DNA of 64,000 bases from Breviolum minutum Mf 1.05b.01 (lineage: Eukaryota; Sar; Dinophyceae; Suessiales; Symbiodiniaceae): NCBI GenBank assembly GCA_000507305.1, contig DF239089.1, positions 248,001-312,000 of the forward strand, read 5' to 3'. A program made the position numbers and the translations under genes. Shown in pieces: positions 9,846 to 20,884 of the stretch (its first letter is position 1; each line of letters opens with the position of its first letter). A model generated the notes under the pieces. The model saw only the letters and a program-made list of their open reading frames with translations, ran no database searches and was not told the origin of the DNA.

Positions 9846-10911
9846 GTTGATGGGTTATTTTTGACGTGAATTTTCTATGTGAATCATGTGTATATTCACT
9901 CAATGAAATGAATGAACAGAAGTCAGAAACAACAAGCATATCTTGAGATATATATTTATCCTATCTGTTCAAAATTCAAGGACCCAACATCTCGGCAAAC
10001 TGGGATTCCGTGTTTTCGTTTTTCGTTCGGCCAAATTTTTTCGTCTTGAAGACCGAGCGGAAACACCGAAAACACACCTTTCGCAACGAATCTGCCGAAA
10101 GTTGTTGCGGCAACATCGGGTCCATGCAAAGCTACCCTATCTGGACAGAATTTCGGACAGACAAAGGTTGGGGTTTACCACATCTTGGTTTTTTCCCCTG
10201 GAAAAAAAATCTGCACGCCGCACCGAGTGGTTTCTTGTTGAAATGAGGAACTTCGGAAAAAACAGATCCAAGAGATTCCTCTAAAAAAAATTGACGATTA
10301 AAATGGAGCTTGTTTGTGGTTTCATCATCCATTCTTTTTGGTGCTTTAAAAAGACGAGTGGAATTTCCAACGAAAAAAATGGGGTGAACAAAACTGATTA
10401 GGGGGACCAAACTAAACACTCCACAATCGACGAATGGCTGGGGAGCCCCTGGGAGGTGAAGAAATAGGTGAAGGTGATGGGTTTAGGGGGGATCCTCGTT
10501 CAAACGTGGGGGCGAAACACCAAATCCGCGGAAGTTTGTGGGTTGTTTTTAATGGTTCCGGTGAAGCCGCGATTTCTTGATGGTTGGCAGTTGAAGAGAT
10601 AAATTCTTCAAGCAACAAACAAAAAATCTTCATGTGCTTGGTGCTAGATACCTAGATTTACTACCAAAACTATACCCAAAATGTAGGTAAATAGACTATA
10701 GATTTGAATGTCTCGAAGGGTTTGATTGTATAGAGATAACTGACCCCTAAGTAGTGGTTCATAAGCTGAGTGGTGTAGAAGCCTGTAAGAGTGGGAGGTT
10801 CTGGACAGCTTGTCAGCTTTTTGACAGGTTCTGCTAGGATGTCCCTCAGAGTTAGGAATGAAGTTAGTTGGTTTTTAATCCTACTAGGATTCTGGATTCT
10901 AATTCATTTCA
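9846..10911. other. Unassigned interval with several overlapping open frames
   Basis: Plus frames at 9943-10284 and 10010-10246, and minus frames at 10132-10419 and 10412-10633, overlap without a winner. TTTACCTACATTTT-like sequence (reverse complement near 10675) may be a family B remnant. Nothing firm. Confidence 0.4.
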
Positions 10912-11022
10912 GGGGGATTTTTTTCAGGACCCCCAAGGACATTTTGGACCCCTTTTCTTATAGTATTCCCAAAGTCACTAAAGATATGGGGAAGCTTGTA
11001 TGGGTCCCGTTTACCATAAACA
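10912..11022 (+). repeat. Family S dispersed repeat, copy 1
   Basis: Shares 'taaagatatggg', ATGGGTCCCG and TTTACCATAA with 33098-33215, and in the opposite sense with 27700-27768. Confidence 0.6.
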
Positions 11023-11253
11023 TGGTGGCCACATTATTTAGTAAGTTGGTAGCTGGAGGACTAGTGAGACGGTGGACCCCACTGTCCCCTAGTCATTCGC
11101 TCCAATAAGTGGACAAAAAAGGCTCAGAATTTCCACCTTTTCGGAAAACTGTTCGAAGGCTGGGTGTTGGCCACGGGCAACTGTTCCCGGGAGCTTTGTG
11201 AAAAGTACGTGTTGAACATGATATCATTAGGGGCTGGCGAATAATTTTGATAT
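11023..11253. other. Unassigned interval
   Basis: End of a 105-codon plus frame that runs through the S repeat. No motif. Confidence 0.4.
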
Positions 11254-11385
11254 GTATATGAATATATATATATATATATGATATATCAATTATTATTATT
11301 ATTATTATTATTATAAGGATTAGTATTGTTATTTTTATTAGTGCTGTTATTATATATTATATGTATATATATACATATATGCCAA
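11254..11385. repeat. TA and ATT simple-sequence tract
   Basis: Alternating TA around 11265-11287, then an (ATT)n run at about 11288-11314, then further TA-rich sequence. Confidence 0.9.
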
Positions 11386-11610
11386 TCATGTGGATGTTTG
11401 ACTCATTTTTGACCACATGTTTCAGAGAGGTTGACAAGAAGTACCAACTTGCTGTGCCGCAAATGATCAAAGTTCCATCACTCTTTTACAGGGATCATTA
11501 AACGGGACGTTTTTGGGGAGATCAACCTTCATGCAAATCTATGATCATTTCGAGAGATGTTTGTTCAAAAGATAGTGCATGAAGTTTGGGTATAGTAAGA
11601 TAATGACCAC
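11386..11610. other. Unassigned interval
   Basis: No supported feature. Confidence 0.5.
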
Positions 11611-11730
11611 CTGGAGCCCCAAACAACCATTTATAAATGGATGTTTCAATTGGATGATTCCAAATCTTTATATAGAAAATGGTTGGAAATCACCAAACAT
11701 CCATTTTAAACTGGTTGTTTGGGGTTCCAT
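11611..11730. mobile_element. Family G foldback element, copy 1
   Basis: CTGGAGCCCCAAACAACCAT at the left and GGTTGTTTGGGGTTCCA at the right. Core 'caattggatgattccaaatc' followed by TATAGAAAATGG. Confidence 0.85.
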
Positions 11731-11904
11731 GCACTGTTTGCGCTGGTCATGTAACGCAATGTGAAGCATTTTTTTAAGCGGTTCTTAACCCTCATTGTCC
11801 CTGAAAACAATCCCCTCAGAAGGCCGATAAATTTCCAGGCACTTTCCGGGCACAGTAACCCTTAGATTCGTTGATTTTGCAAAGGAAACATCATCTTCAC
11901 CCCA

Positions 11905-12020
11905 AGAAACATGGGATCTCAAATCATTGAACCAGTGACGGTAGATCTAAAAGAACCCTGCGAAAAACAGAGTCAGTCGCCCTTTTTGTTTTGAGGGTCC
12001 CGTCGCTGATTCTTAAGGAA
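11905..12020 (+). mobile_element. Family I element, copy 1
   Basis: AACATGGGATCTCA, 'cagtgacggtagatctaaaag', ACAGAGTCAGTCGCCC and GAGGGTCCCG follow in the same order as at 50229, 52372 and 53713. Confidence 0.65.
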
Positions 12021-12236
12021 GCTTCAATTTTAGGATGCAGTTTAGGATGAATTTCCAAATCGCTTTCTGGGAGGATCCACTCGATTTCGCTTGCCGATTT
12101 CCCACAGTTTGCTGAGGTTGGCAATGAATAGGATCAAGCGATTTTTGTTGCGGTGATTTGGGAGATGCAGGTTTGTAAACGATTATAGTTTTTTAGCAGA
12201 TGTGATTGACAGATAGAGAAAACTTGATCGATTCTT

Positions 12237-12587
12237 GTGATCCTTAGGCTATGTGTCCACCTTCAATCACTCGAATTTTCACCAGACAGGGCACAAAAAA
12301 AAAAAAACAGCCACCATGCTCACATGCTCACAGCCAACACCTTGTTACAGTACGGGTCCGGTAAGTTGCTTGCTTTCAACAAGCAACTGGATCCGTACGT
12401 ACCGAACACGTTTAACGCTGGGTCACATGACTGGGTCCGGGTTTGGCGGGAGAATTGGGCTGCAGAAACTTCACGTTCGGAAAAGGTCGCGGCTTCGAAA
12501 GGGCACGAACCTTTCGACTGGAACCCTGCAGTCCAGGCTGTCTCTCTCCAGGATGGTGTTTGGTGTTTGGTGGAACATTTGGGTTGA
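12237..12587 (+). CDS. Hypothetical open frame, possible exon
   Basis: A 116-codon frame in a local patch richer in G+C than the flanks. The C-terminal two thirds reads like globular protein, with alternating charged and hydrophobic residues (for example FNAGSHDWVRVWRENWAAE, then AVSLQDGVWCLVEHLG). The N-terminal part spans an A-run at 12294-12306 and is unlikely to be coding, so a real exon would begin after that point. A second plus frame (12253-12597) and a minus frame (12320-12610) are open too. No family recognised and no confident splice sites. Confidence 0.3.
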   Translation: MILRLCVHLQSLEFSPDRAQKKKNSHHAHMLTANTLLQYGSGKLLAFNKQLDPYVPNTFNAGSHDWVRVWRENWAAETSRSEKVAASKGHEPFDWNPAVQAVSLQDGVWCLVEHLG

Positions 12588-12769
12588 TATTTTGTGACTC
12601 TCAAAAACAAAAATCCAATTCTTCATTACATAGTAAGGAGGGATGGAAAAATCAATCTGCAATAATGTAGTAAAAAGAAAGAAATCTTTCTTTGTCAGCT
12701 TGCAAAGCCTCTGACACGAAAGCTAGTTATGGTACACAATTTGGATAGTAAGTCGGGGTATATATATAC

Positions 12770-12872
12770 CTGGGACCCTAAACCATTTATACATGATTGT
12801 TTTCAATTGGATGATTCCAAATCTTTATATAGGAAATGGTTGTTTCACCAAACATCCATTTTAAACTGGTTG
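12770..12872. mobile_element. Family G element, copy 2
   Basis: 'accatttatacatgattg', then the core 'caattggatgattccaaatc' and TTTATATAGGAAATGG. The right arm ends 'ccattttaaactggtt'. Termini are eroded relative to copy 1. Confidence 0.75.
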
Positions 12873-12978
12873 GAGATACCTTCTTGCTTGGGATTTCTAT
12901 ACATTTCTCGCGGCTTTCATGAAAGTTTAGTTGCTAAGATACCTTCTGCAATGAGTTAATATACGATAGGTACACTGA

Positions 12979-13122
12979 TACTTGGAGGGCCATCCCAGTT
13001 AGTTATATAATAATTAGCAACCCCCATGAAACGGCCATATGGAGGGAACAACGCTAACTTAGGGGACTAAAAGTAAGCATCCTTATTAAACACTTACAAG
13101 TCATTGGGATGATCATCCAACT
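12979..13122. mobile_element. Family M element, copy 1
   Basis: TACTTGGAGGGCCATCCCAG at the left and GGGATGATCATCCAACTA at the right. The inner CCATGAAACGGCCATATGG corresponds to the block in the copy at 32752. Confidence 0.75.
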
Positions 13123-13230
13123 AGTTACCATGGGAACCCAAAACCTTCATTTTTAGCGGATATGACCCATATATTGGAAGTTTAAAACCTTCATTTTTCC
13201 ATGGGTTCTTGGGGTCCAACTAGTTAGGGC

Positions 13231-13900
13231 CTAGGTTCGCTTGACGTATTTTTCAACAACACCAACGTGAACACCAACACCCCATCCAAGCATCCCAGTT
13301 CGCGAAGCTGCCTCCTGATGTCTTTGGCGGTGCGATCGTCCGGACCGGTTGTGACTGACCCCCCGTTTTATTGTACCATTTGCAAGTTGCAAATCGCAAG
13401 TTTGTATAGTTTGTGCCTTTTTCACGCAAAAACTGTGGAGATCCGCGCGATTTCTTGCGGAATCTAGAACTCCTGGTAGTTGAATCAATTTTCTGGCCAG
13501 AAGCAAGTGAGTCAAATCTTAAGAAAAAACGCAACCTTTTGTTAAGTTTCACCCAGTTTCACCTTTTCTTGAGTCATTGTGTTTCGTTTTTCCAGTTTTT
13601 CTTGTGATGTGCAAACCGTTTCTTTTAAAACGTCCGAAAATTCCTCTTGTTGTTGTTGGCACAAATCTTCTTGGGCTCGCTCTGCTCTGCCCAAAGATCC
13701 AACAAATCTTGGAGTTCTTTCGTCGCTTGTTGACCAAGAGACCTTCGCTTTATTCTTTGGACATCCAGAGATTCCATAGAGATTCGATCCGCCGATCGAA
13801 TCCAGCAGGAAGTTTGACACGAAAAAAAATACCGCGCGCCGTTAGAAGGGGTGAATCCCGCTGTTTTTTGGGGACATCCTTTCCGAACCAAGGAAATTTC
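13231..13900 (-). other. Locus with long minus-strand open frames, coding frame ambiguous
   Basis: Two minus frames read as plausible hydrophilic, helix-forming protein. One passes through QQATKELQDLLDLWAEQSEP (ending near 13625). The other passes through AERAQEDLCQQQQEEFSDVL (ending at 13542), and a further minus frame follows at 13552-13231. Plus-strand frames are open over the same DNA (13577-13906). Heptad-like spacing of Leu in the first suggests a coiled coil. I cannot choose between them and see no family, so I record a candidate minus-strand locus rather than a gene. Confidence 0.25.
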
Positions 13901-14103
13901 ATATAAATTCCGATAAGCATGAGGGATACATTTAAAAAAACAAATGTGAAGCCAAAAGCAGGTTTGTTTGGTAGAGATTCGATTTTTCGAAACTCCATCT
14001 TTGGCGATTTTTTGGGGACTCCAACATGTGAATTTTCAGGGGGCGTATACCTATGTTTTTTTTGGGGGGGGTAAAAATGTGCCAAAAACAGCTCCCGGAA
14101 GCC
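13901..14103. other. Unassigned interval
   Basis: Nothing supported. A G-run lies at 14060-14070. Confidence 0.5.
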
Positions 14104-14220
14104 TATATGGGTGTTTCCAAAAATAATGGTATCCCCAAATCATCCATTAAAAAAATAAGGTTTTCCATTATTTTCACCATCCATTTTGGGGTAACCCTAT
14201 TTTTGGAAACACCCATATGG
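14104..14220. mobile_element. Family H foldback element, copy 1
   Basis: ATATGGGTGTTTCCAAAAAT at the left and TTTTTGGAAACACCCATATG at the right. The central blocks 'aaatcatccatt' and GGTTTTCCATT recur in copies at 27769, 56940 and 58941. Confidence 0.9.
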
Positions 14221-14558
14221 CATCAATGAGTTTTCGGTTTTGGGTTGGGGATCCTCCATCTTTTGTCAACATGATTCATGCCATCCTGGCCATGTGAATT
14301 GCTGGTCCGGGGGAGCAGATTGCACCGGTCCAGACGACTTGGGTAGTTATTCCAGGAAAAGTTTGTCATTTTGTCTGTAGTCCAAAGTTAAAAGATATCA
14401 TATATATGCACCGCCTGTGCTTGCTTTCAAATTGGAAAGGGGGTTGAATCAAACAAAGTAAATACAAAATGCTGCTGGTAGTCCAATTTGGTGAAAAAAA
14501 AACACCCGGAAACTACCATAATACCTGAAAATAGCTCTTCCCAAAAAGGAAAGTACAT
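14221..14558. other. Unassigned interval
   Basis: No open frame above 60 codons and no repeat end recognised, apart from CTGAAAATAGC near 14525 that resembles the inner arm of family E. Confidence 0.5.
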
Positions 14559-14682
14559 ACTAGGGTGTCCATGGAAGTTCGTAACTAGTTAGTAAGTTGG
14601 TTTATAACCTACTTAAGGGACTTATAACTTATAACCTAGTTATAATAACCCAGTTACTAAGTACCATGGACATCCCAGTAGT
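14559..14682. mobile_element. Family C element, copy 4
   Basis: TACTAGGGTGTCCATGG at the left and CCATGGACATCCCAGTA at the right. The inner AACTAGTTAGTAAGTTGG is mirrored by CCCAGTTACTAAG. Confidence 0.85.
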
Positions 14683-15754
14683 CATCCAACCATATCCAAC
14701 CATCACTTTTCAGGGAGGGTCACCACCGACCAAACATGGGCTTTGCCTGAACTTGCTTCAACCCTCCATCCAAGACGGAGGAATCGGACCCGTGGGGTTG
14801 TTCCCCTTGAACAAAATAGCCGTTTCGGGGTGGCCCTAACTAAACCTTGCAAAACAGGATGATCCTCCAAGTAAGGACCCCATTTTTTTGAATTGCCCAT
14901 TTTTGGGGGGGAATCAAACAACACACGCATTTATGATGGTGATTTGGTGTGGATGATCATCCAGGATGATGGAAATTTTACTCTCTGGTTTTTTGGGGGG
15001 ATGGTTTTCTGACGTAGATCGAGAAAAAAACGTTTCAATTCCGGGATGGTGGCCTTAGTTTTCTCATATTTTTTCGGAAAAAACATCCGTGACCCCCTGG
15101 AGTTGGATGGATTGGTGAAACCAGGATTGCAGGATTGCAAATGCTGAAGGTTTAAATTTGAGTTGGGTACTAAGAAATGTTTCATAATTCATATACAGTA
15201 GTACTTGCAAGGTCACTGTTAATGGGAGGGGGCTAGACCCTCACCCAAAATGGAGTTGTTTTGTAAGCATTTCTGCCGGAATCACAGATTCCTGAACTCA
15301 CAGTTGCTGAAAATTTCACATGGTGAGATGCATATCGCACATATACAAAAACTGAGGCTAACTATCCTACTGAGCCTGTTTGCTTGGAGGGTAGTTTCCT
15401 GATGGATAATCGAGAGGCCTGGGATTCCCAATGGAGGAAAACAACCACGCCACGACCTGACAAAATGGGGCTGTTTTTTTTTGGGATAAGAGCCTAGACG
15501 CTCGAGTAGGGACTGGCTATTTTCATCTTATAGGGGTAAATGTAGGAGTAAAGCTGGGAAAAACTCACAACGCCAAGACCCAAGGTTTAATCAAATCCCT
15601 ACTGACAGTGTAGTGGAGTCATGCAATGTGGAAGGAGATGACACGTGCAGGTCATCATTCACCCGTGTAGTTTGTTGTTGCTGTCAATTGTCGCCATGTA
15701 TCAGATGTATAGCTGGCAATTTATGTGCTTAAGGCTAGTGATCAATAGCTGTTT
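14683..15754. other. Unassigned interval
   Basis: Short frames at 14597-14839 (plus), 14703-14930 and 14931-15185 (minus) have no motifs. From 15186 to 15754 there is no frame of 60 codons and no repeat end. A stop-rich, apparently unique stretch. Confidence 0.5.
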
Positions 15755-15908
15755 CTGGTTCCCTTCATAGGTGGTAGGTAGCTGATATATATATATAATA
15801 TATATATATAATCACCCAATTGGCAGTATATACCACCTATATACCACTTATGGTCCTTGCCAATTGGGTGATTATTATGCTACCGATTTGACCTATTAAG
15901 GGAACCAG
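15755..15908. mobile_element. Family F foldback element, copy 1
   Basis: CTGGTTCCCTTCATAGGTGG at the left and ACCTATTAAGGGAACCAG at the right. Inner ATAATCACCCAATTGGCA is mirrored by TGCCAATTGGGTGATTAT. TA-rich loop. Two further copies at 31484 and 60282. Confidence 0.9.
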
Positions 15909-16010
15909 GTTTCACTCCGTTGAAGTGACCCTTCGGAATCAAATGAATTTAAGTTGCCTTTTTTTGTGGGGTTTTACGAGTCATGGTTATTAACTCAAAA
16001 ATCTACGATC

Positions 16011-16130
16011 TACACCCCGGAAGATTAACATGTAACATGTCCTCATGGAGGTTTGGTTCAGATACAGTAATTTTCCTTTCTTTTCATGGGTGATTTGTAG
16101 GTGAACCATGTTAATCTTCCAGGGTGTAAT
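16011..16130 (+). mobile_element. Family E element, 'GGAAGATTAACATG' variant, copy 1
   Basis: TACACCCCGGAAGATTAACA at the left and TTAATCTTCCAGGGTGTAA at the right. The long core 'ggaggtttggttcagat' plus TTTCATGGGTGATTTGTAGG is shared with 28952. Confidence 0.85.
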
Positions 16131-16154
16131 CTAGGACGTGGGTATTTACCGGGT

Positions 16155-16272
16155 ACTTTTTTTTAAATAAAGTAGATGGCACACAGTCTCTACATATTGG
16201 TTTATTTATGACCCTAAAAACTAACCTACATATTTGGTATTGGCAAGCCATCTATTTTGACCTTCAGGTAAA
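16155..16272 (+). repeat. Family T repeat, copy 1
   Basis: 'atattggtttattta', 'ccctaaaaactaacctaca' and 'ggcaagccatctattttga' recur in reverse complement at 51351-51435. Weak inverted ends around AGATGGC/GCCATCT. Confidence 0.65.
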
Positions 16273-16376
16273 TGTGTAGTTTGACTGTATGAATGAACAG
16301 CCCATTAAAATTTTAAAATTGGCGAAATTTTGAAGATATCTTAGCAAAGAATCACCTTCCTGGCGTATTTTTGCTA

Positions 16377-16475
16377 CCCATTTATATAAGGATATTAATG
16401 ATACGCCCATATAAGGATCCCTATTAATTAACCAACCAGGATTCAATTGAATGTCATGTCAGGGTTTTTGATCGC
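16377..16475 (+). repeat. Family R repeat, copy 1
   Basis: ATAAGGATCCCTATTAATTA followed by ACCAACCAGGATTCAAT and GGGTTTTTGAT, as at 23770, 42049 and (diverged) 49425. Confidence 0.65.
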
Positions 16476-16841
16476 TGCTCAAGTTACACCCCAAAATTCA
16501 CCCATTTTTTTTTGAACAGGGAATTCATTTGAAGTTAAACCTTTATCACTTGGGGATTCCGGCCGTTAAGTTAGTTTTCAGGATTTAGTTATGATCATAA
16601 GTCAAAACATTGAAATTTTACAACATAGATTCATTCAGAATGATGAACCCTTGGAGTAGGGTTTATATCTATTTCCGAGCCCTTGTAGAATTCCTATTAA
16701 CTATTCAGGTGAAAATTGAAAGATATATCTAAATATCATATATGTATATATATTATGTATTGTACACCTCATCAGTCAATTGATAAACTGTTGATATTTC
16801 GTTCATATATACTTCTGAACTCGGGTGTTTTATATTTCTGA
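16476..16841. other. Unassigned interval
   Basis: A+T-rich. No feature supported. Confidence 0.5.
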
Positions 16842-16950
16842 TACTGTTGATGGTTCAGAAATCCTGCGCCACCAGACATGTATGAAACCCTGTAAATAAT
16901 GGGATATTCACCATATCAACTGTTGCAGGATTTTCTTCCACCAACAGTAT
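16842..16950. mobile_element. Family N element, copy 2
   Basis: TACTGTTGATGGTTCAGAAA at the left and TTTTCTTCCACCAACAGTA at the right. The core AATAATGGGATATTCACC matches the copy at 60746 in inverted sense. Confidence 0.8.
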
Positions 16951-16968
16951 TTCTGCTTACTCTTCTAC

Positions 16969-17069
16969 TTAGAGGTTCAGGATACTTAGTAACTGGTTAT
17001 ATATAACCCACTTATAGAGGTTATAACCCTGGTTACTATCCACTTACTAAGTATCCTGAACCTCTAAGT
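16969..17069. mobile_element. Family C, 'AGAGGTTCAGG' subfamily, copy 2
   Basis: A 101-bp near-perfect palindrome: CTTAGAGGTTCAGGATACTT at the left, AAGTATCCTGAACCTCTAAG at the right, with GTTATA-rich inner arms. Confidence 0.9.
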
Positions 17070-17349
17070 AGGACTCCCTTTTTTCACAACCAAGCGGATT
17101 GTGACCGTTTGTATGCGCCTAGAAGAGCGTAACCATCAACCTAACCAGCAGCCACCTGACATTTTCAGGTAGACATCAGCAGCTTACGCCTTGACACATG
17201 GACATCGCAAAATACAGTGCCTGGGCGTTTTTTTTGCGAGGAGTCTTGGATTGGGTAGAAAACTTGTGGTTCATTTTTATGGTTTGAGAGGTGGAATTTC
17301 TTGATTTGGGAGGCCCAGGAAGATGTGGCCTGGAATACGAATTGCTATA
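17070..17349. other. Unassigned interval
   Basis: A 68-codon minus frame only. No motif. Confidence 0.5.
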
Positions 17350-17442
17350 GGTAGGTGGTAGTTTCAAAAGATTTTTAAACATGTTTACCTTGGAAATTGG
17401 GCTGAAATGATGTTCCTGCGCTCATATTTTTCCAAAACGGAG
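17350..17442 (+). repeat. Family A remnant
   Basis: TAGGTGGTAGTTTCAAAAGA at the left, then 'atgtttaccttgg' and 'ctcatatttttcc' in the order and spacing of family A. The right AACCACCAACTAG end is gone. Confidence 0.5.
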
Positions 17443-17734
17443 GTGTTTTTTTCTTTTATAAAGACACCTTGTAAACCAAGTAGAAAGAAGTCAATGCAGC
17501 TGTTTCACCATTGTGTTTTGATGATTTCAATAGGGTCAAAGGAATCAGTTCAGGTTGGTAGTTTGCCTCATTAGTTTGGACGTTTCTTTTTTTGGATCCC
17601 AGGTAAAAGAAAAAATTGTCGAACAAAATCTCTCGAAGGATGCCATGGATGCCTTTTTGGAAGTTTTTTGTGAACATGACATGACTGGGCGACCTTGCGA
17701 ACTACGTACTTCTAAGAAAATTGCTACGTAGTTT
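17443..17734. other. Unassigned interval
   Basis: Minus frame 17456-17677 shows no motif. Confidence 0.5.
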
Positions 17735-17845
17735 GGTGATATATGATCCAAATTTATCCAAGAGATATACCAAGAGAAACGAGCAGCAAAAGCAAGGCTT
17801 GGGCTCCAAAAAGGAAATGAGAAAGTCTTCCAATCATCCATAATA
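17735..17845. repeat. Family P non-palindromic repeat, copy 1
   Basis: About 100 bp matching 57012-57118, including AGAGAAACGAGCAGCAAAAG and GGAAATGAGAAAGTCTTCCA. No inverted ends, unlike most repeats here. Minus-strand reading gives related peptides from both copies (contains TFSFPF), so it could be a relic of a dispersed coding segment. Confidence 0.7.
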
Positions 17846-18023
17846 GCATTCTAAAGGGGGGGGGGTGGTGATTTCCCTAATCTTCCCTAATGTTTTGTAA
17901 GGTTCCCCAATCTTCCCTAGGAATCCTTAGGGTTTCCAAGTTACCCCCTCCCCTTGAACACCCCCCCCTTAACAACCCTACAAATCCATGTTCAGGTGCT
18001 TTTGCTGATAGTTTCAATGACAT

Positions 18024-18122
18024 CCCTAGTGCTCCAAGATGCACCTGAGTGAGTGCATTTTGGGCCAGGGTTTTTAGGTTCTTTTTTATACCTCCTTTTA
18101 AAAGGTATTTCGAGCACTAGGG
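18024..18122. mobile_element. Family O foldback element, copy 2
   Basis: CCCTAGTGCTCCAAGATGCA at the left and CGAGCACTAGGG at the right. The core 'ttttaggt' and ACCTCCTTTTAAAAGG are as in copy 1. Confidence 0.8.
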
Positions 18123-18227
18123 TATGATCCCAATTTATCCAAGATGTTCTTTTGTCGTGACCAGTTCGGCATATCCCTGGTTTTTGAGTTGATATGCTGG
18201 CAGAAACCAAAAAACCTTGGGCCACGG

Positions 18228-18350
18228 ATCGTTGTTAAATAGGGTTCTAACTAACTTAGCCCTATAAATGGCCGAAAATAAATGGGTAACTGGAGTTGTA
18301 GCCCGCCCTACTTACAGAACTTAACAACCTACCTCATTTAGAAAAAGATC
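18228..18350. repeat. Family D-related diverged palindrome
   Basis: GTTGTTAAATAGGGTTCTAA is roughly mirrored by 'cagaacttaacaac'. The inner CCCTATAAATGGCC and GGGTAACTGGAGTTG match family D arms, but the GGTGGGCCC ends are absent. Confidence 0.5.
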
Positions 18351-18888
18351 GTTAGGAGCCCAAGTTTGCAGTGGGTCTGGTGATTATTTAAAAAAACATG
18401 TTGCAACTACGGTTGCTGAGCAGGCAGGGTTTCTTGAAAGGTCACAAGGGGAATAGAACGCTGCTCGAGGCTCATGTGCAGTTCATGTTATTAGTCATCT
18501 TTTTGAAAGTCCGGGGTGTTTAAATGACAATTTTCACCACCTTTCAACAGAGAAACTTTGCTGAGAACACATGAAATTCACGAGGTCTATTGTGCCTTAG
18601 CAACGGTGTTGGATTTCATCATGTTCTACAAAGTGCGTCAAGAGGAGCACGGCCTAAAATTCAAACTGGCCTAAAAAATCCACGATGGGGAAAAACGTGG
18701 ATTTTGGGCGGGAATTGGGATGATTTTTGGTGTAGTGTATTTGTTTCGTTTTGTTGAATTGAGCACGGGGAAGAACAAAAACCTTGTTTGTTGGTTTCTT
18801 TTCTTTTTAGTGGATGAAAGAAGTATGTACCTATGACTACAAGAAGCCATTTTGTAAAGTGTTCTCTATTCACCCAACCAGTATAAAC
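18351..18888. other. Unassigned interval
   Basis: One 70-codon minus frame (18661-18873). No motif and no repeat end. Confidence 0.5.
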
Positions 18889-18988
18889 CTAGGTGGTGGT
18901 TTCAAAAAATTTTTATTTTCATCCCTACTTGGGGAAGATGCACCCATTTTGACGAATATTTTTCAAAGGGGTTGAAACCACCAACTAG
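18889..18988 (+). mobile_element. Family A element, copy 5
   Basis: CTAGGTGGTGGTTTCA and GTTGAAACCACCAACTAG. Core 'ttcatccctacttggggaag', then 'attttgacgaatattttt'. Confidence 0.9.
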
Positions 18989-19568
18989 AAACTATCAAAT
19001 GTCAGAAGTGCTTTTTTAGCTGAAAGTCATTGAATTAAATGCCATGAAAAAACCCGAAAACCGATAAAATGCAGCAAATTCTGAGCTGCCCAGGTTTGGG
19101 GAAGTTGCGCCGGTGGAAAAAGATTCCCTTAATCCAAGGGTTTTACGTCCTCGCCCACGAGGGTTGTTAACTATGGTGATCGTATAAGTCCTCAAGACCT
19201 GCAAAACGGGGCGTTGACTTGAACATCTTGAACCCTCTTCTAAATGGCCATGAAGCCATGACTATTATAGCTGTGAGGGTGCCCCTAACAACGTATACGT
19301 ACAAGTCATGGGATGGTCGTTAGTCGATGATCCTCCAAGCTTGGAAAGGAGACGCAGCTTCCGGTGGGACCTCGAATACCGAGACTCCCCTTGAGTTGAG
19401 AGGGTGTGCCAAAACGGCGGTCCAAGATGGCCTCAGTCGCTGGCAGAGAAAAAGGAGTGTGAAACGGCCTTGGAAACGGGCCCTGGTTACCTTGACACCA
19501 ATGAAAAAATAAGTGTTTCAGCATATTTCCATTCATTACCAAATGGTTGTTTGGGGTGCAAGGCTTAT
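18989..19568. other. Interval with a possible coding fragment near 19327-19512
   Basis: A plus frame at 19327-19512 reads a basic peptide with ELRGCAKTAVQDGLSRWQRK. An alternative plus frame also reads well (contains SLAEKKECETALETGPGYL), and the minus strand is open too (19306-19698). The patch at 19340-19500 is richer in G+C than its flanks. A decayed exon is possible. No family recognised. Confidence 0.25.
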
Positions 19569-19674
19569 CCCATATAGGATCCATGGGACTGGTATATTTA
19601 CATACTTGTTTACCTAGTAAAAAAGCAACTACATGTAGGTAAATGTAATGACCATACATTGATCCTATGGGTAT
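19569..19674. mobile_element. Family B foldback element, copy 2
   Basis: CCCATATAGGATCCATGGGA at the left, TACATTGATCCTATGGG at the right. Inner TTTACATACTTGTTTACC is mirrored by CATGTAGGTAAATG. Confidence 0.85.
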
Positions 19675-19794
19675 CGGATTCATAGTTCGTGGCCTCATGT
19701 GCCAGTGTGAGTAAATGGATGGTATATGTTAGTTATACATGGATCCGTAGATGGGAATGTCAAACTACATAGTACATGGATGGTATATCATGAG

Positions 19795-19906
19795 TGGTGG
19801 TGGTTTCAAAGATCTTCTGGGAATGTTTACCCTGAACATTCGGGATAGATTGTCCAGTTTGACTTGAGCGCATTTTTCAAATGGTTGGGGAAAGACCACC
19901 AACCAT
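19795..19906 (+). repeat. Family A, strongly diverged copy
   Basis: 'gtggtggtttcaaaga', then 'atgtttaccctgaac', 'cagtttgacttg', 'tttttcaaatgg' and 'gaccaccaacca' in family A order. Core substitutions are many. Confidence 0.6.
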
Positions 19907-20024
19907 GAATATTCATTTCTAAGTCCCGTCCCTTAAATGGAATGCTTCCTGTGACATCGCGTTCTACATTTCTCCTGGGGAGTCTTGGATTTTTCAGTGA
20001 AAAATTTTGAAAAATCACTTCCTC

Positions 20025-20132
20025 ACAATTCTGCTGGTAGCCTTTTTGGGGTGTTGAAAAGGTGACCCTTTCAAAGGTTCCGATCGTTGACCTCCAACGA
20101 TCGGAGATAAAGTTTGGTCACTTTGAATGATC
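20025..20132. mobile_element. Family L element, copy 2
   Basis: 'acaattctgctggtagcc', GGTGACCCTTTCAAAGG and GGTCACTTTGAATGATCTGG. Its centre contains an extra small hairpin, CGATCGTTGACC / CCAACGATCG. Confidence 0.65.
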
Positions 20133-20884
20133 TGGTTACGGCATGTTCATTTGGAAATCCGCCCGGTGAGAATAACTGCTGGATTCCGCAGAAATATCGT
20201 GATCCACCAGTTCTCCGGGTCAACTAGTTACTCACTATCTATAGCTACAGTGTTAAGTAAACTGCTAATCATATATATGATATGTGCAAAATTTGTATAC
20301 AGTATTGTATCAGATCAACAAGTGATGGCCGAATTTCTTAACCAACAACAATGATTTTGTATACGTATTTCATATCTTTGACGGACAGGGCCGAAGTTAA
20401 ACCACGCGGTGGTTTTGACCAAGTCCAGTGTGATTGAACTACCCAGAAAACGCCGTTGCGACGTTAATTTCCGACAACTTAAACCCCCGCAAAACCAGGC
20501 ATTTCCCTAAATGTTGTCCAGTGTCCAAGTATTAATATTTGCCAGAGTTTAGAGGCTGTAAATGTTGTATCATTCACTCCCAAAAACACCCATGGAAGTT
20601 GCTGTTCCCAAATGCTTAGCTGTAGGGAATATTTACCTACATTTCCCCTTCATGCCTCGAACTTTCGTTGTTTTTTTTGGAGATTCCGTTGGTGTTTTTT
20701 CTTGGCTCAGCCGACTCGCCCCGGGTTGAGTTGAGCTTCCCCCCCGGGCGGCGGAACAATGCCTTGGACCCTTGAGGTGTGGTGTGTGGGGATGTGATGG
20801 ATACAAGATGGATATAGTAAGGTGTTACGTTCTTTTTTGATGATTTTCAAAAAGAGAGTTTTTGTCAACCATTGGGGTGGAGAT
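20133..20884. other. Unassigned interval
   Basis: A 75-codon plus frame (20127-20354) and a 75-codon minus frame (20707-20934) without motifs. TTTACCTACATTTCCCC at 20630 resembles a family B half-arm. Confidence 0.45.
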